From: Brachybacterium vulturis
GTDB lineage: Bacteria > Actinomycetota > Actinomycetes > Actinomycetales > Dermabacteraceae
DNA length: 64,000 nt
Direction of reading: 5' to 3'
Assembly: GCF_002407185.1 (NCBI RefSeq)
Contig: NZ_CP023563.1
Location: 682,001-746,000 of the forward strand
In this document: piece after piece, positions 18,575 to 26,113 of the stretch
Layout of the letters: the number at the start of each line of letters is the position of its first letter
How positions within the stretch are numbered: position 1 is the first letter of the stretch
The notes under the pieces: model-generated
The model's database searches: none
Told to the model about the DNA's origin: nothing
What the model saw: the letters and a program-made list of their open reading frames with translations, nothing else
Made by a program: the position numbers and the translations under genes

Positions 18575-19104
18575 CGGTAGGCGGGCTCTCCGGCCTCGTC
18601 CCCGCGCTCCGCACGGGCGTTCCCGGCCTCCTCGGCCTCCGTGATCACCGCGCTGATCCGGGCGTGCAGCGCCTTCGACTCGGCCCGGGTCATCCGCACC
18701 CGGCGGTGGGCGAAGTTCGCCGGCCAGGGCCGGGGGTCGCCATCGGGCGGGGGCGGGGTGGCCAGCGCGCGGGCGATGTCCGCGGCGAAGTTCTGCATCA
18801 TCATCCCGCCGAGCGACTCGTCCGGCTGACCGGTCATGTTCAGCCCGTCGGTGCTCGCGCGCCAGGGACGCTCGCGCCCATCGGCCGAGGCGGACTGCTC
18901 GACCAGCCCCAGCGCCGCCAGGCGCCGCAGGTGATAGCTCATCGCCGACGGGCTCAAACCCGCCAGTTCCGCCGCGTCCGTGCTGGTCAGCGTGCTCCCG
19001 TTCCAGAGTTCCTGCAGCACCCGCCAGCGGGCCGGGTGGCTGACCGCGCGCATGCGGTCGTGATCGTCCAGCAGCGGTGGGGGATCGAGGGCCATGGTCG
19101 CCAT
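18514..19104 (-). CDS. ArsR-like winged-helix regulator
   Basis: This ~196-aa regulator has an N-terminal ArsR/HTH_20 domain: MRAVSHPARWRVLQELWNGSTLTSTDAAELAGLSPSAMSYHLRRLAALGLV, quoted here only as positions ~12-60. The C-terminal half is helical with no recognised metal-site cysteines, so it probably senses an organic ligand. Start choice is uncertain: ATG 19104, ATG 19095 or GTG 19155; I take 19104 because the downstream-most operator copies would otherwise lie within the gene. It is divergent from an MFS exporter over two matched palindromes, an arrangement typical of a local repressor controlling itself and the exporter. Confidence 0.82.
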   Translation of the reverse strand: MATMALDPPPLLDDHDRMRAVSHPARWRVLQELWNGSTLTSTDAAELAGLSPSAMSYHLRRLAALGLVEQSASADGRERPWRASTDGLNMTGQPDESLGGMMMQNFAADIARALATPPPPDGDPRPWPANFAHRRVRMTRAESKALHARISAVITEAEEAGNARAERGDEAGEPAYRYDVFFAAAAADDGQETGRP

Positions 19105-19138
19105 CGTAGGCCGCCGGAGGCTCTTGTCCCGGAAAGCG

Positions 19139-19176
19139 TGAAGCATTACCTTCACGGTTATGAAATATCTGCTTCA
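19139..19176. promoter_or_regulatory. Twin palindromic operators between regulator and MFS exporter
   Basis: Two sites share the form TGAA-N8-TTCA. The first (19139-19154) is embedded in a longer perfect repeat, CGTGAAG-N6-CTTCACG (19137-19156). The second (19161-19176) reads ATGAA-N8-TTCAT with flanks. Their centres are 22 bp apart, two helical turns, so two dimers would bind on the same face. They sit in the gap between divergent genes, so the ArsR-like protein is the expected ligand. Confidence 0.7.
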
Positions 19177-19191
19177 TGAATCGGGGCCGCC

Positions 19192-20478
19192 GTGGAGGCG
19201 ATGATCCCGCCGCTGCGGCGCAACGCCCGGTTCCAGTTCCTGTGGGCGGGCTCGGCCTGCACCACGCTGGGGACGGAGATCAACCGCATCGCCCTGCCTC
19301 TGACGTTGCTGGCGCTGACCGGCAGCGCCGCCCGCGCCGGGCTGGTCGCCGCGGTGCTCACGGCGTCGATGCTGCTCGCGCAGATGCCCGCCGGGATCTG
19401 GGTGGACCGGCACGACCGCCGACGCATCCTGCTGATCGCCCAGGCCGTCCAGGTGCTCAACGCCGTGGCGCTGCTTGCAGGGCTCGTCGCCGGATACGCG
19501 GGCCTGCCCGGATTCCTGGTCTTCGCCGCCGTCGACGGGCTCTGCCAGGCCTTCCTCGGCCCGGCGCGGCAGGTCTCGATCCGCGCAGTGGTCCCGTCCT
19601 CCCAGCTGCGCGGCGCCTTCGCACAGGAGGAGGCCCGTTCCCACGCGGGCCGCGTGGCAGGTCCAGCGATCGGAGGCGTCCTCACCGGGGTGGGGCTCCT
19701 GGCGCCCTATCTCGCGATGGCCGTGAGCGTGGCGGCGGCGTGGGTGTTCGCGATGCTCGCGAAGGTGCCACGGCGTCCGGAGGAGGACGAGGAGGCGGAC
19801 ACTGGGAGCGCATCCGCCACCGACGAGGAGGCGGACACGCCGGAGGACGGTGCGACCAGGACGTCCCGACCCGGCATGCTCGCGGAGACCCGGGACGCAT
19901 TGCGGTGGCTGCTGGCCCGGCGAGGCCTGCGGGAGATGACGCTGGTGCTCATGGCGATGAACCTCTGCGGTGGCGCCGTCACGCTCTCGCTCATCGTGCA
20001 TATCCGCTCCCTCGGAGGGACGGCGACGCTCACCGGCTTCGTGCTCACCGGCATCGGCATCGGTGGCCTCCTCGGCGCCCTCGTCTCGGGGTGGGTGACC
20101 GGGAAGGTGGCCATCGGGCGCCTGGCCGTCGGGGTGCCGGCCGTGCTGGGCCTGTGCCTGATCCTCGCTGCTCTGCCGTGGACGCCCTGGTGGCCGTTCT
20201 TCCCGATCCTGGCCTTCAGCCTGGTCACCCCGGCGCTCAACGTCGCCGCCGGGGCGGTGATCTCGCAGCTGGTGCCGGCCGGCATGCTCGGCCGCATCGG
20301 CGCGCTGCTGGGGATGGCGAGCATGGCGCTGTCCCCGCTCGGGCCGCTGATCGGCGGCCTGCTCGCGGGGCGTCTCGGCGGTGGTTGGGCGCTGGTCGTG
20401 GCGGGGGCCGGATTCCTGCTGACCGCTCTCGCCGGGGCGCTGAGCCCTACCCTGCGACGGTTCACGGCATCGTCATGA
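19192..20478 (+). CDS. MFS exporter (EntS/MFS_3-like)
   Basis: This 428-aa major-facilitator protein has about 12 membrane segments. The first-half loop motif is VDRHDRRRILLIAQ, and the protein resembles MFS_3 exporters of the enterobactin-exporter/macrolide-efflux type. A charged, acidic linker (about residues 195-230, EEDEEADTGSASATDEEAD) sits in the central cytoplasmic loop. The start is GTG 19192 or ATG 19201. The divergent ArsR-like gene and twin operators suggest substrate-induced export. Its last four bases (ATGA) overlap the start of the methyltransferase remnant. Confidence 0.85.
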   Translation: MEAMIPPLRRNARFQFLWAGSACTTLGTEINRIALPLTLLALTGSAARAGLVAAVLTASMLLAQMPAGIWVDRHDRRRILLIAQAVQVLNAVALLAGLVAGYAGLPGFLVFAAVDGLCQAFLGPARQVSIRAVVPSSQLRGAFAQEEARSHAGRVAGPAIGGVLTGVGLLAPYLAMAVSVAAAWVFAMLAKVPRRPEEDEEADTGSASATDEEADTPEDGATRTSRPGMLAETRDALRWLLARRGLREMTLVLMAMNLCGGAVTLSLIVHIRSLGGTATLTGFVLTGIGIGGLLGALVSGWVTGKVAIGRLAVGVPAVLGLCLILAALPWTPWWPFFPILAFSLVTPALNVAAGAVISQLVPAGMLGRIGALLGMASMALSPLGPLIGGLLAGRLGGGWALVVAGAGFLLTALAGALSPTLRRFTASS

Positions 20479-20735
20479 GCAGGCGACCGACGCAACTGTC
20501 CCGGTCGGCCTCTAGGATTCCTCTCGCCACCGAGGTCGCCCAGGCGGCGGTGGCCGCCGCGCGGGAGGCGCGCCCGGAGCTGCCGGTGGTCGCCTACCTG
20601 CTTGAGCACAATCGGGCCTCCGCCGCCGTGGCCGAGGAGGAGGCGCTGCGTGACCTGTTCGGCGCCGAGTACGAGGACTACCTCCGCGAGGTGGCGAGGT
20701 GGTGGGGCGTCCCGCGGCGCGGGGCCCGCCGCACC
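20475..20735 (+). pseudogene. Remnant of an ICMT-like methyltransferase C-terminus
   Basis: Translation from ATG 20475, which overlaps the MFS stop as ATGA, gives a non-membrane N-terminus. Residues 54-79 then read EEEALRDLFGAEYEDYLREV and ARWWG. That is the SAM-proximal C-terminal signature of the methyltransferase at 17999-18574 (EEEALRSRFGAEYEEYLRAV, then PRWWG). The membrane core and the RNP-Y motif are missing. The frame continues into the antisense of the next gene without meaning. I read it as the broken 3' end of a duplicated or replaced gene; a short functional protein cannot be excluded. Confidence 0.5.
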
Positions 20736-22457
20736 TCAGCGTCGCGGCGGCAGGAGGTATTTCCTGTTGCGGCTCTGCGGTGGCGCTGTCGCGACGACCA
20801 GCTCCTGCTCGACCAGGTCGCGCAGCAGCGGGCGGAGCGCCGACCGGGTCTTGCCCGTCGCCTCGGAGATCTCGGCGATGGACTTCGGGAGGCTGCCGTC
20901 GAGGAGGGAGAGGATCTGCCACCGTGCGCCGGAGACGGAATCGGTCATCTGCAGATCGGTCAGCACATACGGGCCGTCGTTCATCCCGACGAGAAGTCCG
21001 TCCGCGACGAGCTGTGCGAGAGCCGCCCGGCAGTCGTCCGAGTCCAGCCCGAGGTTGTTGCGCAGGTCCACCACGGACACATGGCCGTTGAGCTTCGCCA
21101 GAGCCAGAGCTGCATCATGTGCCCGCTCGCGCTGCTCCCGATCCGGCAATCCGTCGAGCCATGCCTCCATGTCAGGCTCGATGAGCCCGAAGCGGGCCAG
21201 CCGTACGACGACGTGGTCGATCGTCGAGGTGCTGTAGTCGGGAGCGGGCAGTCCTTGCTGTCGCATGGCTGTCACCATGAGAGGGACCCCTGAGCCCTGA
21301 TTCTCCGCGACGGTGGAACGGCCGTCCGGCATGGGCACGACGGTGAGCAGCCGGACGAGATTCTCGTTCCGTGCAGTCGAGTAGCCCTCCGCGACGTTCT
21401 CCTTCGTCCGGTCGCCCCAGAAGCCCCCGGGACTCTTCACCTCGACGCGGTCCGCGAAGATGTCCACCGCGACCTGTTGTCCACGGGCGAACGCGGAATA
21501 GTCGCGATGCATGACCCCGTTCGTGATCGCTTCCCGGAGCACCTCGGCAGGGATCTCAGGAACATCGATGCCGGTTGCTCCGTCGACGACCCGACGGGAT
21601 CGCAGGTTCCTCAGAGTCGCGCGCACCGCATCGTCGACGGCCTGGGGCAACGGTCCGTCGCAGCTCTGCCGATCGAGAAAGCGCACCGTGGGATCCCGGG
21701 ACTTCTCCGTACCCGGATGCACAGCGACATCGATGACGAGATGAGGGAACTCCTGTTGCGGATACACGCCGATTGCCAGGTATCCGGCAAGGGTCGGTAC
21801 GCCGGCGGAGCTCACGGCATTGACCCGGAGCAGTCCTCCGAGGGAGTCTCCCGCGTCGATCCCGGTGAGCGCCCGACTGCGGTGGCGGAGTCCGTCGAGC
21901 GTGCGGCCGACCAGTTCTGAGGAGAGATCGGCCGGCGTCGTACCCGTGACCTCCTCGCGGTCGGTGCGGTCAGGGCTCCGCCGCGAGCGCAGGAGGTGGG
22001 TCTCGTAGGGACTCAGGTGCTTGTCGGCATCGCCGACCCTCTTGTAGCTCCCTCGCTCGATTCCCTGTGCACTCACGAAGCAGGGCATCACAGCTCCAGG
22101 GACCTCGTGCAGCGCGCCGACGCGGAGCGTGACCACAGGCGCCCCGTCGACGTCGGCGTGCCGGGGATCGTGAGGGGGGATCGGCAGGACCTTCGGGTCC
22201 GCGCTGTGTGAATCGTCCAGGCCCGAGTGGAGTGCGTCGAGGATCCTCTGGGGATCAAAGCCCTCGACAGGACCGAAGTCGGTCTGTTCGTCGAGCCCGA
22301 GGATGATGAGCCCGCCGTCGGTGTTGGCGAAGGCTGAGATCGTCTGCCAGACACTCTTCGGTACGCCGCCGCCCGCCGCTGTGGCCTCGACGAGAGCGTC
22401 ATCCCTGCCCTGCCTCCGCAGGCGGATGACGTGCTCGCGGAGTTCCTGATCCCTCAT
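20736..22457 (-). CDS. AlbA_2/HATPase protein with C-terminal winged helix
   Basis: The 573-aa protein has three recognisable parts. An N-terminal Schlafen AlbA_2-type nucleic-acid-binding domain spans about 15-150 (ISAFANTDGGLIILGLDE at 40-57). A GHKL/HATPase_c_4 domain lies around 300-400, with the N-box EAITNGVMHRDY (E309, N313) and the glycine box NQGSGVPL (387-394). A winged helix at about 515-573 contains SIAEISEATGKTRSALRPLL. This is the architecture of COG2865-type predicted regulators; the family's mechanism is poorly known. The gene looks less GC-rich than its neighbours and sits beside a gene remnant, so transfer is possible. A six-copy 21-bp repeat array runs right up to its ATG. 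No ribosome binding site is visible, and TACAGT six bases before the ATG suggests a leaderless mRNA. Confidence 0.78.
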   Translation of the reverse strand: MRDQELREHVIRLRRQGRDDALVEATAAGGGVPKSVWQTISAFANTDGGLIILGLDEQTDFGPVEGFDPQRILDALHSGLDDSHSADPKVLPIPPHDPRHADVDGAPVVTLRVGALHEVPGAVMPCFVSAQGIERGSYKRVGDADKHLSPYETHLLRSRRSPDRTDREEVTGTTPADLSSELVGRTLDGLRHRSRALTGIDAGDSLGGLLRVNAVSSAGVPTLAGYLAIGVYPQQEFPHLVIDVAVHPGTEKSRDPTVRFLDRQSCDGPLPQAVDDAVRATLRNLRSRRVVDGATGIDVPEIPAEVLREAITNGVMHRDYSAFARGQQVAVDIFADRVEVKSPGGFWGDRTKENVAEGYSTARNENLVRLLTVVPMPDGRSTVAENQGSGVPLMVTAMRQQGLPAPDYSTSTIDHVVVRLARFGLIEPDMEAWLDGLPDREQRERAHDAALALAKLNGHVSVVDLRNNLGLDSDDCRAALAQLVADGLLVGMNDGPYVLTDLQMTDSVSGARWQILSLLDGSLPKSIAEISEATGKTRSALRPLLRDLVEQELVVATAPPQSRNRKYLLPPRR

Positions 22458-22583
22458 GCTGTCACTGTAGTGACTGAGGTGCTCAGTGCATAGAGTGAGA
22501 GCGTCACTATGTAGAGTGAGGCCAGCTCGCTATAGAGTGACGTGGTCATTGCGTAGAGTGATGCCCCACAGTTCATCGAGTGA
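22458..22583 (-). repeat. 21-bp iteron array upstream of the AlbA_2 gene
   Basis: Read on the minus strand, six units begin TCACTC or a close variant at 22583, 22561, 22540, 22519, 22498 and 22477. Four consecutive copies of TCACTCTA are spaced exactly 21 bp apart; the first unit is 22 bp and the last 20 bp and degenerate (TCAGTCAC). Within units an internal dyad is visible, perfect in the fourth unit (TCACT-CTACAT-AGTGA) and weaker elsewhere. The array ends at the base before the ATG. A 21-bp period is two helical turns, so protein dimers would line one face of the DNA. Binding by the gene's own winged helix is an inference. Confidence 0.85.
22464..22469 (-). promoter_or_regulatory. -10 element of a leaderless promoter for the AlbA_2 gene
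   Basis: TACAGT on the minus strand is followed by six bases and then the ATG at 22457, placing the likely transcription start at the A of ATG. No Shine-Dalgarno is present. No good -35 is seen; the position is occupied by iteron sequence. The same hexamer-6-ATG geometry is seen at larA (22743-22755) and the LLM gene (52360-52372). Confidence 0.5.
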
Positions 22584-22718
22584 GGAAGAGTCCTCTGTGG
22601 AGGTGCCGGGGTGAGCCCTGCTCTCGAGGGCGAGGAGGTACAGGAGAGCGGCTCGGGACCGGCGACTGCCACGTCGAGCGACCCATCGGGCCTCGCGATG
22701 GCAACAACCGGGCGATCC

Positions 22719-22748
22719 TTGTCCTGGTCAGGCCCGACGGCGCATAGT
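22719..22748 (+). promoter_or_regulatory. Likely promoter of the lar operon
   Basis: TTGTCC (22719-22724) and CATAGT (22743-22748) are separated by 18 bp. The start would fall at the A of the larA ATG (22755), giving a leaderless transcript. The GGAG at 22749-22752 is too close to the ATG to be an ordinary ribosome binding site, which fits. Confidence 0.45.
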
Positions 22749-22754
22749 GGAGCG

Positions 22755-24095
22755 ATGAGCCAGACGCAGATGCAGACTCCGGGTCCCCTGATCCACCCGA
22801 TCCCCGAGGGCCTCGCCGAACGCGCCGCCCTCCTCGGCGGTCCGGAGGGTGTGCTCACCGACGAGCAGATCGCCGGTTTCGTCGCCGAGCAGCTCGCCGG
22901 TGCGGACCTGGACGGCAAGAGCGTCTGCCTGATCATCCCCGACGGCACCCGCTCGGTGCCGCTGCCCCTGGTGCTGCCTGCGATCCACGAGGCGCTCGCC
23001 GGGAGGGCCTCCTCCGTCACGGTGCTGATCGCGCTGGGCACCCACGCGGCGATGAGCGAGAGCGCGATCGACACCCTGCTCGGCGCCACCGAGCACGGTG
23101 CCGCGGCGACCTACCCCGAGTGGACCGTCCTCAACCACGCCTGGGACGATCCCGCCCAGATCGCCGACCTCGGCGAGATCTCCGCCGAGCGGATCGCCGA
23201 GCTCACCGGTGGGCTGCTCACCGACATCCCCATGCGCGTGCAGATCAACAAGCTCGTCGTCGAGAGCGATGTGGATCTGATCGTCGGCCCCGTCTTCCCC
23301 CACGAGGTCGTCGGCTTCTCCGGCGGCAACAAGTACTTCTTCCCCGGCTGCTCGGTGCACGACGTCATCGACGTCTCCCACTGGGTGGGCGCGCTGATCA
23401 CCGCCAGCCGCATCATCGGCACCCCCGGCATCACCCCCGTGCGTCAGCTGATCGACGCCGCCAGCGAGCTCATCGACTCCGAGAAGCTCGCCATCACCAT
23501 GGACGTCGTCTCCGGAGGTCAGGAGCTGAACGCGATCGCCGTCGGCGACCCGCAGGCAGCCTGGGCCGCGATGGCGAAGATCTCCGCGCAGACCCACATC
23601 ACCTACGTTCAGAAGCCGTACCGGCGGATCGTCGCCCTGGTGCCGGAGATGTACGACGACATGTGGACCGGTGCCAAGGGCTTCTACAAGTCCGAGCCCG
23701 TCTGCGCCGACGGCGGCGACGTGATCATCTATGCCCCGCACATCACCGAGGTCGCCGCGATGCACCCCGGGATCCGCGACATCGGCTACCACAACATCGA
23801 GTACTTCACCAAGCAGTGGGAGAGGTTCAAGGACCATCCCTGGGGCGAGCTCGCCCATTCCACGCACGTCACGGGCCTGGGCACCTTTGACCCCGAGACG
23901 GGGGTGGAGGAGCAACGGGTGAATCGCTTTTTCGCCACCTCGATCTCGCAGGAGGAGTGCGAGGCCCACAACGTCCTGTACCTGGATCCCGCCTCCCTCG
24001 ATATCGACGCCCTGCGCAGCGATCCGGACACCCTCGTCATCGACCATGCCGGCGAGGTGCTCTTCCGCCTCGCCGCGGAGCGGAGTTCCCTGTGA
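22755..24095 (+). CDS. larA: LarA-family nickel-pincer racemase/epimerase
   Basis: LarA enzymes invert the C2 hydroxyl of 2-hydroxy acids with a nickel-pincer nucleotide cofactor; lactate racemase is the founding member and other members act on different hydroxy acids, including sugar acids. Active-site landmarks are present: H97 in LGTHAAM, and H183 with the cofactor-binding lysine K193 in FPHEVVGFSGGNKYFFPG. The 446-aa length is normal. It is the first gene of a coupled operon with larE and larB, which make the cofactor. The true substrate may not be lactate, because the operon runs into glucuronate catabolism. Confidence 0.88.
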   Translation: MSQTQMQTPGPLIHPIPEGLAERAALLGGPEGVLTDEQIAGFVAEQLAGADLDGKSVCLIIPDGTRSVPLPLVLPAIHEALAGRASSVTVLIALGTHAAMSESAIDTLLGATEHGAAATYPEWTVLNHAWDDPAQIADLGEISAERIAELTGGLLTDIPMRVQINKLVVESDVDLIVGPVFPHEVVGFSGGNKYFFPGCSVHDVIDVSHWVGALITASRIIGTPGITPVRQLIDAASELIDSEKLAITMDVVSGGQELNAIAVGDPQAAWAAMAKISAQTHITYVQKPYRRIVALVPEMYDDMWTGAKGFYKSEPVCADGGDVIIYAPHITEVAAMHPGIRDIGYHNIEYFTKQWERFKDHPWGELAHSTHVTGLGTFDPETGVEEQRVNRFFATSISQEECEAHNVLYLDPASLDIDALRSDPDTLVIDHAGEVLFRLAAERSSL

Positions 24096-25057
24096 CCACC
24101 ACCGATCGCCGCCCCATCCCGCTGCGACCCGGCGCCGAGCCGTCGGCCCCGACGTCGCTGTTCTCGCCCGGCCACCCCGGTTTCACCGTCACCGAGATGA
24201 CCCCGGAGGCGCTCGCGGGCGAGACGCTCGAGCTCGCCGACGCCGTCTCCGCCCAGCTCGAGGGCGTGGGCCGGCTCGGCGTCGCCTTCTCCGGCGGCGT
24301 CGACTCCGCGACCCTGCTCGCACTCGCGGTGCGGGCCCTCGGCGCCGCGGAGGTCGTCGCCCTGCTCGGCGTCTCCCCGTCCCTCGCCCGGCGGGAGCGG
24401 CGCCTCGCGCACCAGGTCGCCGCCGTGATCGGCGTGGACGTGGTCGAGGTGCCCACCCACGAGGGCGAGAACCCCGAGTACCAGAGGAATGACGCTGCCC
24501 GCTGCTTCCATTGCAAGGACGAGCTGTTCACCCGCATCGGCGACGACGTCGTCGGTGCCCAGCGGCTGGACGCGGTCGCCTACGGCGAGAACGCCGACGA
24601 CGCCATCCGCCACGACCGCCCCGGTGCCGGCGCCGCGACCCGCCACCGGGTGCTGCGCCCGCTGTCCGCGGTCGGCATGACGAAGCCCCAGGTGCGCGCC
24701 GTCGCCCGGGACCTCTCGCTGCCGGTGGCGGACAAGCCCGCCGCCCCCTGCCTCGCCTCCCGGGTCCCCTTCGGCCAGGAGGTCACGCCCGAGAAGCTGC
24801 GCCAGATCGACGACCTCGAGGACGCCGTCTACGCGCAGGGATTCAGCGACTGCCGGGTGCGCCACCACGGCGCCGTCGGCCGCATCGAGCTGCCCACCGA
24901 CGAACTGGCCCGCGCCATGGAGCCCGAGATCCGCGCCGCCCTCGTCGCCGCCGGCACGGAGACCGGGTTCCAGCACGTCACGATCGACCTCGACGGCATC
25001 CGCTCGGGACTGTTCTCCCTGCAGATCGTGGGCAAGGGCGCCGGGGCGCATGGCTGA
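24092..25057 (+). CDS. larE: ATP-dependent sulfur transferase LarE
   Basis: LarE adenylates the cofactor precursor's carboxylates and transfers sulfur to them. The PP-loop ATP site is AFSGGVDSATLL (65-76). Three cysteines stand out: C138 and C141 in RCFHCKDELF and C220 in APCLASRVPF. In the L. plantarum enzyme a single cysteine is consumed as sulfur donor, whereas LarE proteins with three such cysteines can carry a [4Fe-4S] cluster; this one fits the latter pattern. The GTG start at 24092 overlaps the larA stop (GTGA), indicating translational coupling. Length is 321 aa, with an N-terminal extension of about 35 residues that looks disordered. Confidence 0.9.
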   Translation: MTTTDRRPIPLRPGAEPSAPTSLFSPGHPGFTVTEMTPEALAGETLELADAVSAQLEGVGRLGVAFSGGVDSATLLALAVRALGAAEVVALLGVSPSLARRERRLAHQVAAVIGVDVVEVPTHEGENPEYQRNDAARCFHCKDELFTRIGDDVVGAQRLDAVAYGENADDAIRHDRPGAGAATRHRVLRPLSAVGMTKPQVRAVARDLSLPVADKPAAPCLASRVPFGQEVTPEKLRQIDDLEDAVYAQGFSDCRVRHHGAVGRIELPTDELARAMEPEIRAALVAAGTETGFQHVTIDLDGIRSGLFSLQIVGKGAGAHG

Positions 25058-25778
25058 GACACGCGGGCCGGCCGACGGGGCAGCCGACGGGAAGATCGAC
25101 GGCTTCCTCGATCTGGACCTGGATCGCGCCCGCCGCCGCGGCGCCCCCGAGGCGGTGCTCTGCGACGCCAAGAGCGTCGAGCAGGTCGGCGCGATCGCCG
25201 CGGAGTACGCGCGGCTGCGCACCGAGGGCCGGGGCGACCTCGGCCCGGTGCTGTTCACCCGGGCCGACGCGGCTCGTGCCGACGCGGTGCTGACCGCCCT
25301 GCCCGAGGCGCTCCACGACGCCGACGCCCGCCTGCTCGCTTGGCCCCCCGCGCCCCCGGAGCCGACCGGAGGCCTGGTCGTCGTCGCCTGTGCAGGGACC
25401 AGCGACCTCCCGGCGGCCCGCGAGGCGGAGCTCACCGCCCGCTATCTCGGACGGCCCGTCCGGCTGATCGCGGACATCGGCATCGCCGGCCTGCATCGCC
25501 TCCAGTCCCGCCTGCCCGAGCTGCGGGAGGCCGCCTGCGTGGTGGTCGCCGCCGGGATGGACGGAGCACTGCCCACCGTCGTCGCGGGACAGATCAGCGC
25601 GCCCGTGGTCGCGCTGCCCACCTCCGTCGGCTACGGGGTCGCGGCGGGCGGCGTCACCGCGGCGCTCACCATGCTCTCCGCCTGCGCGCCCGGCATCGGC
25701 GTGGTCAACATCGACAACGGCTACGGCGCCGGCCATCTCGCCGCGCAGATCGCCCGCTGGGCCCCGGGGGCCCGGTGA
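25050..25778 (+). CDS. larB: Pyridinium-3,5-biscarboxylic acid mononucleotide synthase LarB
   Basis: LarB carboxylates and hydrolyses nicotinic acid adenine dinucleotide as the first step of nickel-pincer cofactor synthesis. This 242-aa protein has the PurE/AIR-carboxylase-like C-terminal domain: VVVACAGTSDLPAAREAE, VVVAAGMDGALPTVVAG and ALPTSVGYGVAAGGVTAAL. The N-terminal part contains the conserved LDLDRARRRGAPEAVLCDAKS block. It overlaps larE by 8 bp and is followed by an overlapping SMR gene, so the whole set is one operon. LarC, needed for nickel insertion, is encoded at 3854-5278. Confidence 0.92.
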   Translation: MAETRGPADGAADGKIDGFLDLDLDRARRRGAPEAVLCDAKSVEQVGAIAAEYARLRTEGRGDLGPVLFTRADAARADAVLTALPEALHDADARLLAWPPAPPEPTGGLVVVACAGTSDLPAAREAELTARYLGRPVRLIADIGIAGLHRLQSRLPELREAACVVVAAGMDGALPTVVAGQISAPVVALPTSVGYGVAAGGVTAALTMLSACAPGIGVVNIDNGYGAGHLAAQIARWAPGAR

Positions 25779-26113
25779 CCGCCTGGCTGCTGCTGCTCGG
25801 CGCGATCCTCAGCGAGGTCACCGCCACCCTGTCACTGCGCGGCGCCCTGGATCGGCCCGCGCTCTACGCAGTGGTCGCCGGCGGCTATGCCCTCTCCTAC
25901 GGCCTGCTCGTCCTGGTCCTCAAGCGCGGCATGGGGCTCGGCGTCGCCTACGGCATCTGGGGCGCCTGCGGGGTGGTCCTCACCGCCCTGCTCTCCGCCG
26001 TGCTGTTCGGCGAGGCGTTCACGACCCTGAAGACCTCCGGGATCGTGCTGGTGGCCGCCGGCGTGGTGGTCGTCGAGCTCGGGTCCCGGCAGACCCGACG
26101 GGAGGCGGCATGA
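25775..26113 (+). CDS. Small multidrug resistance (SMR) family subunit, first of a pair
   Basis: This is a 112-aa four-helix membrane protein of the EmrE family. The conserved helix-1 glutamate is in LLLGAILSEVTATLSLRGAL, and the helix-2/3 region has KRGMGLGVAYGIWGACGVVLTALLSA, the typical G-V/A-Y-x-x-W motif. It starts with GTG overlapping the larB stop and overlaps the second SMR gene by 4 bp. Paired SMR genes usually encode heterodimers such as EbrAB or MdtIJ. Its fusion to a lar operon suggests export or exchange of a hydroxy-acid-related or cationic compound, but the substrate is unknown. Confidence 0.85.
   Translation: MTAWLLLLGAILSEVTATLSLRGALDRPALYAVVAGGYALSYGLLVLVLKRGMGLGVAYGIWGACGVVLTALLSAVLFGEAFTTLKTSGIVLVAAGVVVVELGSRQTRREAA

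Noticed and set aside
22458-22583. CRISPR array
   Set aside because: Units are 21 bp with only ~8 strongly conserved bases, no 20-40-bp unique spacers and no cas genes; they are better read as operator iterons.
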